NCBI GenBank assembly: GCA_964615935.1
Contig: CAZTTG010000012.1
Span: 21,694-85,693, forward strand
Direction of reading: 5' to 3'
From: CAZTTG01 sp964615935
GTDB taxonomy: Bacteria > Planctomycetota > UBA1135 > GCA-002686595
Length of the DNA: 64,000 nt
Every line of letters starts with the position of its first letter. Within the stretch, counting starts at the first letter, position 1. Shown one piece after another: positions 51,585-62,100 of this stretch. The position numbers and the translations under genes were made by a program. A model generated the notes under the pieces. It saw only the letters and a list, made by a program, of their open reading frames with translations. It had not been told where the DNA came from and made no database searches.

Positions 51585-54545
51585 TCAGCGCGGCCCGCCC
51601 CCGTCCCCGCGCGCCGCGAAGAGCCGCGCTCGGATTCGCTCGTCGCCCGGGGCGAGCTCGAGGGCGCGCTCCAGGACCCCCACGGCCTCGGTCGTCCGGC
51701 CGGCGAGGACCAGGGCTTCGGCCAGGGCCAGGCGCACCTGCGGATCGAAGGGGACCCGCTCGACCGCCCGGGCGAGGTGCGCCGCCGCCTCCCCGCACCT
51801 CCCCAGCCGCTGCTCCAGCTCGGCCAGGCCCAGGAGGCTGCGCGAGTCCAGCGGATCGATCTCCAGGCAGCGCGTCCAGGCGGCCCGGGCCTCCTCGGTC
51901 CGGCCTTGCTCCTCCAGGATCCGGGCCAGGCGGCCGCGGATCGGATTCTGCCCGGGAGCGCGCCGCAGCGAGTCCTCCAGGAGCTCCACGGCCGCCGGCA
52001 GCCGGCCCTGCCGGCGCGCGCGCCGCGCCTGGCGGTTGGCGGCGTCGATGCGGGCCCAGTCGGCGTCGGCGCCGGCCACCCGACCGGCGTGCTCGTCGGG
52101 CACGCCGAGAAGGCTGGAGTCGGGGAAGTCGGGGACCGCGGCGCGCAGGCGCGAGAGGTCGGTGAGCCAGGACTCCAGGCGCGCGGCGCCCGGCAGGGGC
52201 TCACCGCCGATCTCGTCCAGGACCTCGACGGGGTCGTAGGGGATGCGCGGCGGGTCGATCACGTCCCGCACCAGCCAGGCGAAGTCGTTGCGTTGGTCGC
52301 TGATGTGGGGGGCGCCGCGCCAGCGCTCCGCGAGGCTCTCCTCGCCCTGGACGATGCGCGCCAGGAGCTGCAGGGGCTCGAAGACGCCGATCTCGCGCAG
52401 ATCCTCCACCACCGCCACCGACTCTCCGAAGCGCGCCTCGATCCGCCCCAGCTCGAAGGGCTGCCGGCCGCCCAGCAGGATGAAGTTGGTCGAGCTGCCC
52501 ACGAAGAGCAGGGAGTGGGGGAAGGACTGCACGAAGGTGGCCAGGGCCAGGTCCACCGCCTCCCGAGGCATCTGGTAGATCGGCACCCACTGGGTCATCA
52601 TCCCCTCGGGGCTCAGGTGCTCCAGAACCTCGCCGTAGTACTCGCGGCTGTACAGGCGGTAGACCCCCTCCTGCATGGGGGGCGGAGGCTCGCTGGTGAT
52701 CAGGTCGTAGGTCCCCTGGCACAGCTCCAGGAAGTTGCGGCCGTCGTCGTGGATGAGATCGAGCCGCGGGTCGAGGGCCACGTCGTGGTTGGTGGCGGAG
52801 AACTCGGGGGCGGTCTCGTAGACCTTGTGATTGAGGTCCACCACGTCGATGTCCCGGATCCCCCCGTGGGCGGCGATGGCCGATGCGGTGTTGCCCACCC
52901 CGAAGCAGATGAGGAGCGCGCGCCGGGGATCCTCCTGCAGCAGCAGGGGGAAGTGCGCCATCAGCCGCATGTACCGCTGGGAGGCGCCCGAGAGGCCCGA
53001 CATCGGGTGGCTGTCGAAGTACAGCACGTCGCCCCGCGGCCCCTCCAGCACGAAGGTGGTGTGGGCGCCGTTGCTCTTCATGGCCCGCACCGGGTAGCGC
53101 GCCGGGGGAGCCTGCGGGTGGAAGGCCCCCGGATCGAAGCCCCGGGGCGTCAGGATCCACCCGGCTCCGAGGACTCCGATCGCCAGGGCGGGCTTCCAGA
53201 GGGCCGGCTGGCGCGATTCGCGCAGGAGCAGCAGCAGGCCGGCCACCCCGCCCAGGAGCCAGAAGGCGAGCTTCATCGAGAAGAAGACGCTCACCCGCGG
53301 GGCGATCCAGGTGAAGCCCACCAAGCCGGCGCAGAAGGCCACCGTGTTCCAGCCGTAGGCCCGACCCAGGTGCCGCCGGCCGCCCTGGATGCGGTTGCAG
53401 ACCCACGGCAGGAGCAGGGAGATCAAGTAGTAGGTGGGGAAGACGAACAGTCCGGTGAACAGGAAGACGTCGCGCAGGCTGTGGGCGAAGTGGAAGACGA
53501 TCACGCCGCCGCCCAGGCCCTCCAGCTCGGCCAGGCTGTCCCGGGCCCGCTCGCCGTGGACCGCCTCCAGGGCGCCGCGCAGCTCGTAGGCCCAGGTCCA
53601 CACCAGGGCGTAGACCCCCATCGCCGCGAGGTAGGCGGCCTGGATGTGGATGAGGCGCAGCCGCGGCGCGGCGCGCACCGTGAAGCTGGCCAGGAAGATG
53701 GCCAGGATGGCCCAGAAGGAGATGAAGGACATGGCCGCGCCGGTGTTGCACTCGAGGAACCACAGGCGCTTGAACATGTCCCCCTCGAGGCCCCCGGCGA
53801 GCAGCCCGCTGGCGATGGCGCACAGGAGCAGGAAGCGCGGCGAGCCGGTCGCCGGGCCGCTCTCCCCGCCGGGAGCGGGTGCGCGCTCCCTCGCCTCGCG
53901 CGCCCGGTCGCGGCCCTTCAGCGCCCGCGGCGCCAGGAGGGCCAGAGCGGCGATGCCCAGGTTGAGGGCGACCATGATCAGGAAGGTGCGATCGTGTCCC
54001 AGGCCCGGCAGCAGCAGGAGCTCGCAGAACAGCACCCCGCCGCAGGCCCCCAGGGTGTTCCAGGCGTAGAGGGCCGAGGGGAAGCTCGCCCGCCCGCGGA
54101 AGGCGTGGCACAGGAGCGGGAAGCCGGCGCCCATGAAGAAGCACGGCACCAGCACCAGGATCGCCGAGATGCCCACCTTCATCAGCAGGTAGGCGGGGCT
54201 CTGGTGCCAGATCCCGCTCTCCGCCTGCCGGTAGGGGAAGCTCCCCAGGAGGTCGGGCGGGAGCGCCAGCACCAGGAGGGTGAGGAGGGCCGTCAGGCCC
54301 ACGGCGAGCTCGATCGCGCCGTAGCGCCGCAGGGGGTGCGCCAGCCCGGGGAGGCCGCCCAGTCGGGCCGAGAGCCAGCGGCTGGCCAGGGCACCCCCTC
54401 CCAGCCCGCCGATGAAGTTGGCGAGGACCAGCGCGAAGGTCAGGTTGGTCGACCCGAAGTGGTCCACGAAGACCCGGAACCAGACCACCTGGTAGCCGAG
54501 GCTGACGAAGCCGGAGAGACAGTAGACCAGGTGGACGGGGGTCAT
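51585..54545 (-). CDS. Membrane-fused spermidine synthase-like protein with TPR tail
   Basis: A 986-residue three-part protein. Residues ~1-480 are about 12 membrane helices starting CLSGFVSLGYQVVWFRVFVD, typical of fused MFS/spermidine-synthase proteins. Residues ~480-720 are the methyltransferase-like domain: VLYFDSHPMSG, LICFGVGNTASAIAAHGG (~545), DVVDLNHKVYETAPEF and YDLITSEPPPPM. Residues ~840-986 are four or five TPR units (GRLPAAVELLEDSLRRAPG, GRTEEARAAWTRCLEIDPL). The binding site for the aminopropyl donor cannot be confirmed, so polyamine synthesis is not certain. The real start is the ATG at 54545. Confidence 0.85.
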   Translation of the reverse strand: MTPVHLVYCLSGFVSLGYQVVWFRVFVDHFGSTNLTFALVLANFIGGLGGGALASRWLSARLGGLPGLAHPLRRYGAIELAVGLTALLTLLVLALPPDLLGSFPYRQAESGIWHQSPAYLLMKVGISAILVLVPCFFMGAGFPLLCHAFRGRASFPSALYAWNTLGACGGVLFCELLLLPGLGHDRTFLIMVALNLGIAALALLAPRALKGRDRAREARERAPAPGGESGPATGSPRFLLLCAIASGLLAGGLEGDMFKRLWFLECNTGAAMSFISFWAILAIFLASFTVRAAPRLRLIHIQAAYLAAMGVYALVWTWAYELRGALEAVHGERARDSLAELEGLGGGVIVFHFAHSLRDVFLFTGLFVFPTYYLISLLLPWVCNRIQGGRRHLGRAYGWNTVAFCAGLVGFTWIAPRVSVFFSMKLAFWLLGGVAGLLLLLRESRQPALWKPALAIGVLGAGWILTPRGFDPGAFHPQAPPARYPVRAMKSNGAHTTFVLEGPRGDVLYFDSHPMSGLSGASQRYMRLMAHFPLLLQEDPRRALLICFGVGNTASAIAAHGGIRDIDVVDLNHKVYETAPEFSATNHDVALDPRLDLIHDDGRNFLELCQGTYDLITSEPPPPMQEGVYRLYSREYYGEVLEHLSPEGMMTQWVPIYQMPREAVDLALATFVQSFPHSLLFVGSSTNFILLGGRQPFELGRIEARFGESVAVVEDLREIGVFEPLQLLARIVQGEESLAERWRGAPHISDQRNDFAWLVRDVIDPPRIPYDPVEVLDEIGGEPLPGAARLESWLTDLSRLRAAVPDFPDSSLLGVPDEHAGRVAGADADWARIDAANRQARRARRQGRLPAAVELLEDSLRRAPGQNPIRGRLARILEEQGRTEEARAAWTRCLEIDPLDSRSLLGLAELEQRLGRCGEAAAHLARAVERVPFDPQVRLALAEALVLAGRTTEAVGVLERALELAPGDERIRARLFAARGDGGGPR

Positions 54546-55136
54546 GGGTGTCGGCCTGGGCCCGCGCCCGGGGCGGGGACGCCGGGGGAGGTGTACACCA
54601 GCGAAGGGCCGCGGTACAGGGTCGGGGGCGCCCGATCCCGATCGCGCCGGCGGCGCGCTCGCCGGGCCCCGCCCGCCGCGTGAAAAAATAGCGCGACGAC
54701 TTCGGTGGCCAGCGCCGCGGCGCCGGTCGCTCGCCGGCGGGTCCGCCTTGCGAATCAGCGCACGGCAGGAGCACATCCGCGCGTCGAATCGCGGGGCGCG
54801 ATCGCGGCTCGCGAAGGCCCGCGGCGGGCCCCGCGTTCCCTCTCGCACGGTGTGGGCCATCGCACGCGGCCAGCGTGCCGTAGGCTGCATCCTGGCGATC
54901 GACGATCGAGATGTGCGGGGCCGGATTGCAGCGGAGCGGGGAGATTGAAAAGCCCCGCGCTCGGGTTACCGGAGACGGAGCGCGGGCTAGCTCGTGCGAA
55001 CGCGGAGGGCGCTCGCGCCCGCCCCTCCACACGGGGGAGCCCCCAGCGCCGCGTTCCGACCGGCGGCCATCCGAACCCGACAAGGTGCTCCGCGAGCTGC
55101 GGTCACCGTGACCCCGCCCAGGAAGGAAGACCGACG
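54546..55136. other. 590-base divergent intergenic region
   Basis: This gap separates the divergent spermidine-synthase-like and Ig-like lipoprotein genes. There is an A-run (gaaaaaat near 54681-54690) that may be promoter-related, and a hairpin at 54951-54988. I see no gene or known RNA. Confidence 0.5.
54951..54988. other. GC-rich hairpin in the intergenic region
   Basis: AGCCCCGCGCTC pairs with GAGCGCGGGCT (11 bp, one bulged C) around a 15-base loop. It lies ~150 bases upstream of the lipoprotein gene and has no T-run. It may be a leader structure or small-RNA part. Confidence 0.45.
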
Positions 55137-58100
55137 ATGACGAAGTGTCCCACCCCCCTGCGAATCCTCCTGCCGATCGCCCTGATGCTCGCGCCGGCCT
55201 GTCACCAGGGCGAGACCCCAGCGGAGCCCCCCCAGGGCGAGACGGGCGCCGAACGGGCGGGGTGCTCGGCCCACGCGCCGGGCAGCCTCCTGTCGCCCGC
55301 CCCCCACGGTCTGCTCATGGTCGTGGATCCCCACCGCTGCGGCGACTCCCCCGCCCTGAGGATCCGCGAGACCTTCTACGCCCGGCTGGTCGACGTGGTC
55401 GACCTCGGCGGCGAGCTGGTGGTGAGGGACTACCCCGTCGGCGCCGACGTCGTCAGCGGCGGCGCCGACTACGAGCTGGGCCAGCACCCGATCACCCTGC
55501 GCGAGCGGGTCCGCATCCTGCACCCCTTCGGCACCCGTGCCTTCCGGGAGGCGTTCCTGCGGCTGGACGCGGGCGCCACGACGCTGCTGGAGAAGGGAGC
55601 GGTCGACCCGCCGCCCTTCACCGCCGTGCCCCGCAACGCCGCGCTGGTCCTGGTGTTCGACGATCTCCTGGCCGAGGAGACGGTCACCGCCGAGACCCTT
55701 CGAGCGGCCGTGGGCTATCCGCCCCAGGTCCCCTTCCAGGCCCGGATCGCGGTGGACCGCAACCACGGCGACCTGCTCGACCTCGACGGCGACGGCGATC
55801 CCGAGTTCTACCCGACGCGGGTCGTGGTCGACTCGACCGTCACCCCGCTGGAGTCGGAGGCCAGCGCTCCTCCCCTTCCCATCAACCTGATCGGGCTGCC
55901 CCCGGCGACCACCGTGCAGGCCGCCAACGCGCTGATCCGGATTCCCACCCGGGTTCACCCGCCCAGCGGCCAGTTCGCGCTCCTGCGCAACCTGATCGGG
56001 AACCCGGTGGCCTTCCGCAACAACGGGCCCAACGATCCCGTCTCGCCCACGCTGGACGTCGTGCGGGCGGCGCGCTCGGGGGGGGACACCGCCGTCACCG
56101 GGGATCCCTGGGAGGGCTTCCTTCCCGACCAGGTGCTGCCCCTGGTGGTGGGGATCCAGCCCGTGAGGGTGACCCACGTGGCCCCGCTCCACGACCCCGT
56201 CGGCCAGCCCGGCGGCCTTCGCGTCGACCTGGAGTTCGACTCCGCGGCGTGCTCGATGGATCCCTCGGTCGGAGACGTCATCGAGCTGTCGGAGATCGTG
56301 CTCGAGGTCGCCGAGCCGGGCGTGCTGCTCCCCGGAACGACCCGCGTGGAGGACCTGCGGGTGCGCAGCGTGCTGGCCCGCGGAGGCCTCGTCCTGCCGG
56401 GGGCCGGCAGCTACCTGGCCCCCTTCGAGGCCTTCCACCCCGGGACGACGCAGCCCAAGGACGTCCCCGCCTGCTTCGTCCGCTTCCAGCCGCCGGCGGG
56501 GACCCTGCCGGACCGGGACGTCTCGCCCGACGCCACGGTGGTGGTGCGCTTCAGCGAGCCCGTCGATCCGGACTCGGTGCGGGCGCTGGACTCCTTCGTC
56601 GTGCGCCGCGATCCCTCGGCCGCCGCGAGCGGCCTCGAGAGAAAGGTCGTCGGCGCGCCCCTGGCCTCCGCCATCGCCCCCGAGCTCGGATTCGTCCCGC
56701 TGACCCCGCTCGATCACGTCCAGGGCGCGGCCGAGGCCTACACCTTCGAGGCCGTGAGCCGGCCGGGCGGCCCCGCGACGCCCAGGGGATTGAGGGACCT
56801 GGCCGGCAACCCGCTGGCCGACGCGCTCGGCCCGGTGGGCTTCGAGCTGGACCGCTCCGCCCCCACGCTGCGGACGAACGGCAAGGTGCTGGACTTCAAC
56901 AGCCGGAACATGGACGGCGATCCCCTGCAGCTGCCGGAGATCCGCGGCGCCTTCCAGTACGACCTCACCCTGGGCCTCATCCGACCGCGCCCGGTGGCCC
57001 GCTTCGCGGCCATCGCCGACCCCTCGCAGCCGGTCGTGGCCGCGATGGTGCCCTACCCCGTGCCCGTCCAGACGCCCCTCTCCAGCCTGGGCTCCAAGCT
57101 GATGAGCGCGTGGCGCTACCACGACGTGGGCTTCGAGCTCCTGGACGAGGCCACCTACGACGTGGACGTCGAGGGCCTCAACTGGTCGCCCCTCGGCGGG
57201 GCCGCGGTGGCGGACCACTTCCAGGAGTTCCGCATGGCCTTCGCCCACAGCCGGTACCTGCCCGACGAGTACATCGACACCATGTCGCTCCTGCCGCTCT
57301 ACCCCGCGTCGGGCGTCGGCAAGCTCTTCGACGGCAACCTGCTGGACCCGGCCGGGGATCCGCTGTCGGTGGTCCACGAGAAGCACCGGGGCTACACCAT
57401 CGATCCGGCCGATCTATTCACGGCCAGCACCGGGACCCCGATGCTGCCCTGGCCGCTGAACCGCGATCTCCCCCTGGAGGAGTACCGGTACTGGACCTGG
57501 CGCGACACCAGCGTCCAGGCCCTGGGCGCTCCCGGGGGCGCCGGCGCCGACACCCGCCGCCTGATGCAGGTCACCGGGCAGCAGCGGCCCATCTCCTACC
57601 CCCCGTCGGAGGTGCCCAGCATCGGGCTGCCGCTGCTCATGGAGTTCCGCTGCTATCCGGACGCCGGGGCCCTGGGTCTGAACGGCCTGTCGGTGGCCCT
57701 GGCGATCAACTCCTCGGCCCGTCCCAGCTTCCGGGCCTTCTCCACCGGCGGCTACGACGTCTCCGGCCTTCCCATCCTGGTGGACCCGGACAACGAGCCG
57801 ATGGCCCAGGGCGGCTTCAATCCCAACTCCCATCCGCCGGGGGCCAAGACCCCGCCGCTCGACAACGCCTTCTACCACGGACAGGCCGACCTGGTGGTGC
57901 GCGTGAGCCGGGTGGTCACCAAGTGGCTGGACGTGGGCAGCGGCCACACCGCCAGCTTCGCCGGCACCCTGCTCGAGCCCGGGGGAGGGGCCCAGCCCGC
58001 GGGCACCCGCGTGCTGCTGGCCTTCCGCGGGGCCAGCGACGTCGGCTCCACGGGCACGCCTCCCGCCCAGGAGGACGCCCGCAACTACGACGCCTACGGG

Positions 58101-58307
58101 GACGAGAACGACCTGAACGGCAGCCCGCAGGGCTGTGGCTGCCTCATCACCCCGGTCTTCCTGGGCGGCGACGCGACGTGGAAGAGCGACTCGTCGTCGA
58201 TCGACGGCGCGCGCTACTTCCAGCTCCGCGCCACCTTCGTCTCCAACACCGAGACCCTGGCGACGCCCGAGCTATCGGGCCTGGGCGTGGCCTACCTCCT
58301 GAACTGA
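55137..58307 (+). CDS. Large Ig-like (Big_5-type) lipoprotein
   Basis: A 1056-residue lipoprotein: signal LLPIALMLAPAC, ATG at 55137 after an AGGAAGGA ribosome site. The body has repeated bacterial Ig-like modules with the phrase VVVRFSEPVDPDSVRALDSF and the ends of such domains (LRDLAGNPLADALGPVGFEL), as in Big_5 proteins. The C-terminal third has scattered Cys (CGCLITPVFLGG) and beta-rich sequence. Likely surface-exposed, possibly structural. It resembles the truncated lipoprotein at 2-3337 in style, although the Gly-rich segment is absent here. Confidence 0.82.
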   Translation: MTKCPTPLRILLPIALMLAPACHQGETPAEPPQGETGAERAGCSAHAPGSLLSPAPHGLLMVVDPHRCGDSPALRIRETFYARLVDVVDLGGELVVRDYPVGADVVSGGADYELGQHPITLRERVRILHPFGTRAFREAFLRLDAGATTLLEKGAVDPPPFTAVPRNAALVLVFDDLLAEETVTAETLRAAVGYPPQVPFQARIAVDRNHGDLLDLDGDGDPEFYPTRVVVDSTVTPLESEASAPPLPINLIGLPPATTVQAANALIRIPTRVHPPSGQFALLRNLIGNPVAFRNNGPNDPVSPTLDVVRAARSGGDTAVTGDPWEGFLPDQVLPLVVGIQPVRVTHVAPLHDPVGQPGGLRVDLEFDSAACSMDPSVGDVIELSEIVLEVAEPGVLLPGTTRVEDLRVRSVLARGGLVLPGAGSYLAPFEAFHPGTTQPKDVPACFVRFQPPAGTLPDRDVSPDATVVVRFSEPVDPDSVRALDSFVVRRDPSAAASGLERKVVGAPLASAIAPELGFVPLTPLDHVQGAAEAYTFEAVSRPGGPATPRGLRDLAGNPLADALGPVGFELDRSAPTLRTNGKVLDFNSRNMDGDPLQLPEIRGAFQYDLTLGLIRPRPVARFAAIADPSQPVVAAMVPYPVPVQTPLSSLGSKLMSAWRYHDVGFELLDEATYDVDVEGLNWSPLGGAAVADHFQEFRMAFAHSRYLPDEYIDTMSLLPLYPASGVGKLFDGNLLDPAGDPLSVVHEKHRGYTIDPADLFTASTGTPMLPWPLNRDLPLEEYRYWTWRDTSVQALGAPGGAGADTRRLMQVTGQQRPISYPPSEVPSIGLPLLMEFRCYPDAGALGLNGLSVALAINSSARPSFRAFSTGGYDVSGLPILVDPDNEPMAQGGFNPNSHPPGAKTPPLDNAFYHGQADLVVRVSRVVTKWLDVGSGHTASFAGTLLEPGGGAQPAGTRVLLAFRGASDVGSTGTPPAQEDARNYDAYGDENDLNGSPQGCGCLITPVFLGGDATWKSDSSSIDGARYFQLRATFVSNTETLATPELSGLGVAYLLN

Positions 58308-58315
58308 GCCGGGAC

Positions 58316-59179
58316 TCAGCGCCTCACCAGCCAGACGAAGTCGCCCAGCTCGCGCTCCTCCTCGGTCAGCGCGCGGGAGACTGAGTCCGTCCGGACCGTG
58401 CTGACCACCGCCACGTCGATGTAGGGCCGGCGCCGCGCCAGGCGCGAGACCGTGCCCAGCCGCCGATCGGAGTGGAACGCCCCGCACCAGTGCACCACCA
58501 GGGGGGCGCGCTCGCCGAGCCCGGCCAGGTAGTCGGCGATGGTCTCCGCCATGGCGTCGTCCTTGAGGCACTGGGCCGCGAAGTAGCGGTCCAGGGCCTC
58601 CGGCTCGAGGCCCGGCCCGTGGCCGCCCATGGCCTGCGCGAAGAGATCCCGGTAGGGCCCGGGCCCGGCGTGGACCTTGCGCGGCGCGTGCCGCTCGCCG
58701 GCCACCGCCTCCAGCCCCTCCCGGGCCACGCGCCCCGCCAGGGGCCGCGGCACGTTGGCGGCCAGGACCTCGAGGCCGTGCCGTCGGGCCAGCCTGACCA
58801 CCGGGCGGTAGTCGCCCTCGTAGTTGCCCCAGGGGCGCGCGGCGGCGAGGAAGCTCTTCTCGTCGACCTCCCCGGCCAGCCAGGCGTCCAGGACCTCCTG
58901 CACGTCGCGCTCGAACATCTCCAGGGACACCGTCAGCGCGCCGCGGCGCTCGAGCAGGAGCTCGGTGGTCCGGAGCTGCAGGCGGTGCGCGGGCCGGGAG
59001 TCGTGCAGCTCTCCCAGGAAGACGACGTCGTAGTCGGCTAGGGCGTCGGCCAGCATGTCCGGGCTGAGCTCCGCCCCGGTGGCGGTCTCCAGGATCCGGC
59101 CGGAGGAGCCGCCGATCCCCAGCGTCCGGCAGGAGGCCAGGGGGAGGAGCAGGAGGAGGATAGGGAGGGAGGGTCTCAT
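58316..59179 (-). CDS. ChaN-like (haem-binding uptake/Tiki superfamily) lipoprotein
   Basis: A 287-residue lipoprotein (LPILLLLLPLASC). It has the ChaN/Tiki pattern: VVFLGELHDSRPAHRLQL with the E-x-H pair, LTVSLEMFERD, a helical middle, and VVHWCGAFHSDRRLG near the C-terminus. Family members bind haem or act as metal-dependent peptidases at the membrane. A GAGG ribosome site favours the ATG at 59179; the ATG at 59197, which overlaps the stop of the GH116 gene (ATGA), is the alternative. It is cotranscribed with GH116. Confidence 0.83.
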   Translation of the reverse strand: MRPSLPILLLLLPLASCRTLGIGGSSGRILETATGAELSPDMLADALADYDVVFLGELHDSRPAHRLQLRTTELLLERRGALTVSLEMFERDVQEVLDAWLAGEVDEKSFLAAARPWGNYEGDYRPVVRLARRHGLEVLAANVPRPLAGRVAREGLEAVAGERHAPRKVHAGPGPYRDLFAQAMGGHGPGLEPEALDRYFAAQCLKDDAMAETIADYLAGLGERAPLVVHWCGAFHSDRRLGTVSRLARRRPYIDVAVVSTVRTDSVSRALTEEERELGDFVWLVRR

Positions 59180-59193
59180 GCGTCGCGCCTCTT

Positions 59194-62100
59194 TCATTGG
59201 TTCCGGAGGATGACCCGGAGGGCGTCCCCGAGGCGTACGTCCGCGCCGGAGATCACCGCCTTCTCGATGTCGATGTGTCCCCACTGGACATCGACGGAGA
59301 GCCGCCCGTCCTCCATGCCGACCGTCGCGAAGCCGGTCTCGGTGGCGAGGAAGCTCCTGAAATCGTTCCCCACGCGGGAGTCCACGTGGAGGGTCCGCTC
59401 CACCGCGTCGTAGCGCACGCCGGTGAGCCCCTGCAGCAGGCCGTAGCTCGACATGGCGCGTGCGTACCAGTGGCCGCACTCGTACTCGTTGAAGGGGTTG
59501 CGCACGCGACCGTCGTAGCGGTCCCGGCAGGCGCGCACGATCTCCAGCCCCTCCTCGACCATGCCCTCGATCATCAGGTGCGAGGCGACCTGGTACTCGA
59601 TGCCGGTCCACACCTCGTCGCTATACACGAAGGGGATGGAGAGGCGCCCGCCGCGCGGCCAGGTGCACAGCAGCAGGCCCCCCTCGCCGCCGCAGGCGAA
59701 GGACGGCCGCTGGGGGTTGGCGTGGGCCGAGAGGTCGGGCTTGAAGTTGTAGCGGTGGATCGAGGCCAGGCTGCGCTGGACCATGCCCGCGTCGACGATC
59801 TGGCCCAGGCCGCACATGCGCGCGATCCAGAAGCCCAGCACCCCGTCGGACAGGCAGCCGGTCCCGTACTGGTACTTGGGGCCCTGCTCGTTCAGGGCCG
59901 CCACGATGTCGGCGTAGCCCGCGCCGTTCTTCGAGACGTCGAGGGGGGTGAAGGTGGCGTCGAGGCCCTCGGTGCGGATCTCCTGGTAGAAGTACTCGCC
60001 GTTGAAGAGCTCGCTCTCCAGGCGCTGGCGCCCCTCGTCCAGGAGCCCGGTGTAGAGGGCCACGTCCTCGCCCAGGGCCCGCCCCATGCGGATGGCGGCC
60101 TCCAGGGCGCCCAGGTAGAAGCTGGTGCAATGGCCGTCGGGGCCCCAGTACTCGATGTCGTAGGTGTTGTGGTGCGGCTCCTCCAGGGTGCCGGTGTGCC
60201 GCGGGTCCCAGGTCTCGATGCAGTAGTCCAGGCTCTTCTTCACCCGGGGCCAGATCGAGCGCATCCACTCGGTGTCGCCGGAGACGCGCCATTCGCGGTG
60301 GACCTTCATGATCCCTCCCAGCTGGCCGTCGGCGGCGGCGTGGAAGGTGTGGGCCACGGGCCGGATGGGGAGGCAGGAGCGGAAGGTCTGGTGCCCGCTG
60401 GCGTCCTGGCTCTCGTGGAACTCGGTCCAGCGCAGCGAGCGCTCCAGCTCGGGGAAGAGGTGGCAGATGGCCTGGGCGTAGTTCCACACGTGCGTGCAGG
60501 AGCCCGCGCAGCAGCCGCGCTCGTCGGTGCAGCCCTCCCAGCACCACAGGCGGCCGTCGGCTTGGCGCATCACGGTGGGGGACTTCAGGATGGTCAGGTT
60601 GGCGGCGGCCGCCTCGACCACCTCGCCCGGCAGGCTCGTGTCGTAGAAGGCGTCGCGGAATATCGCCGACTGCTGGCGCATCTCGCCGCAGCCCTCCCGC
60701 CAGGAGCGCGCCAGCTCGTCCATCCCCGGGTAGCGGCCCGCGTACCAGGGGACGTGGTGGGCGGGGCCGTCCTCGCCGGCCAGCTCGCCGCAGTCGTTCC
60801 CGCAGCCGGGCGGCCCGTCCGCCACCCAGTCGCCGAAGTCGGGGCCCTCGAAATCCGCCAGCACCACGCCCCGCGCGCCGGCCTCGCCGCCGCTCATGAC
60901 GATGTGGTCGACGTTGACGTGCCCCCAGCTCCCGGTCGCCTCGTCCACGATGCGCAGGACCGCCTGCCGTCCGGCCAGCTCGCTCACGTCCCAGGTGACG
61001 GGCACGAGGGCCTCTGCATTGCGGCCGGTGGCGGTGTGCACGACCTCGCCGTCCACCACCAGGTCCACGCAGGCCCGGCCGGGCTGGTCGCCTCCCCCGA
61101 GCAGGAGGCGGATGGTGTCGCCCGTGACCTCGAAGGGGGGCGAGACGAGGGTGCCGGTCAGGGCGTCGCCGCAGGGCCAGTAGCTGTTGACCAGGCCCTC
61201 GCCCAGGAACCCCGTCACCTCCTGCTGGCTGCTGGCGGTGCCGTGCGACGGGCCGTGGCCGAAGGCCGGCCCCGACTCGCAGGCCAGGTCGTTGCCGTAG
61301 CGCAGCCCCGAGCCGGGGACGTACCAGGCCATGAGCAGGCGGACGGTCTCCGAGCGGCCGGGCTCGATCTCGAGCGGCAGGAAGAGCGTCGCCCCCGGAG
61401 CGCGGGCATCGACCGGCGGGTTGTCCACCATGCGGCCCGAGGCGATGTTCTCCCAGGCCAGGGTGAGGGAGTCCCACCAGCCCCCCTTGAACCAGCAGTG
61501 GTCCACGATCGCCTCGCCGGACTCGGCGAAGATCGCGAAGGAGCCCTCACGCCCGGGGTCCTCGGGCGTTCCCCGCTGGTGCAGGACGAAGCCGCCGTCG
61601 ATGGGCAGGACGCGGTCCCCGCCGGCGCCCCCGGCGGCCATGAAGTTGGTGCTGCTGTAGGAGAAGACCGCCTCGACGGGCTCGCGGCCGGTGTTGGTGA
61701 AGGTGTACTCCAGGGCTGCGACCGGATGGCTGGAGAGGTCCGCCTGGCCCGGCGCGAAGGGGCTCCAGGCGGTGAGCTCCACCTCGACCGGCATGTCCGG
61801 GTCCCCCAGCTCGACGGTGGCGAAGGGGAAGCGGGCGCGGAAGCGCGCGTCGCGGAAGCGCGGCAGGCCGTAGCTGGTGCGGCCCGCGCCGTTGCCGGTG
61901 CCCGGGCGGCCGAAGACCTTCCAGCCGGGCACCGGACCCTCGAGGAGGCGCGCCCGGCTCCCCTCGCGGCCCTTTACGCTCAGGGCCGCGAACATCAGGG
62001 GCTCGTTGAAGGCCTCCATCTCGTGGCGGACCGACACGTGCGACAGCGCTCCGGTGCCCTCGACACAGACCATGCCGGCGCCGATGCCGCCCAGCGGAAA

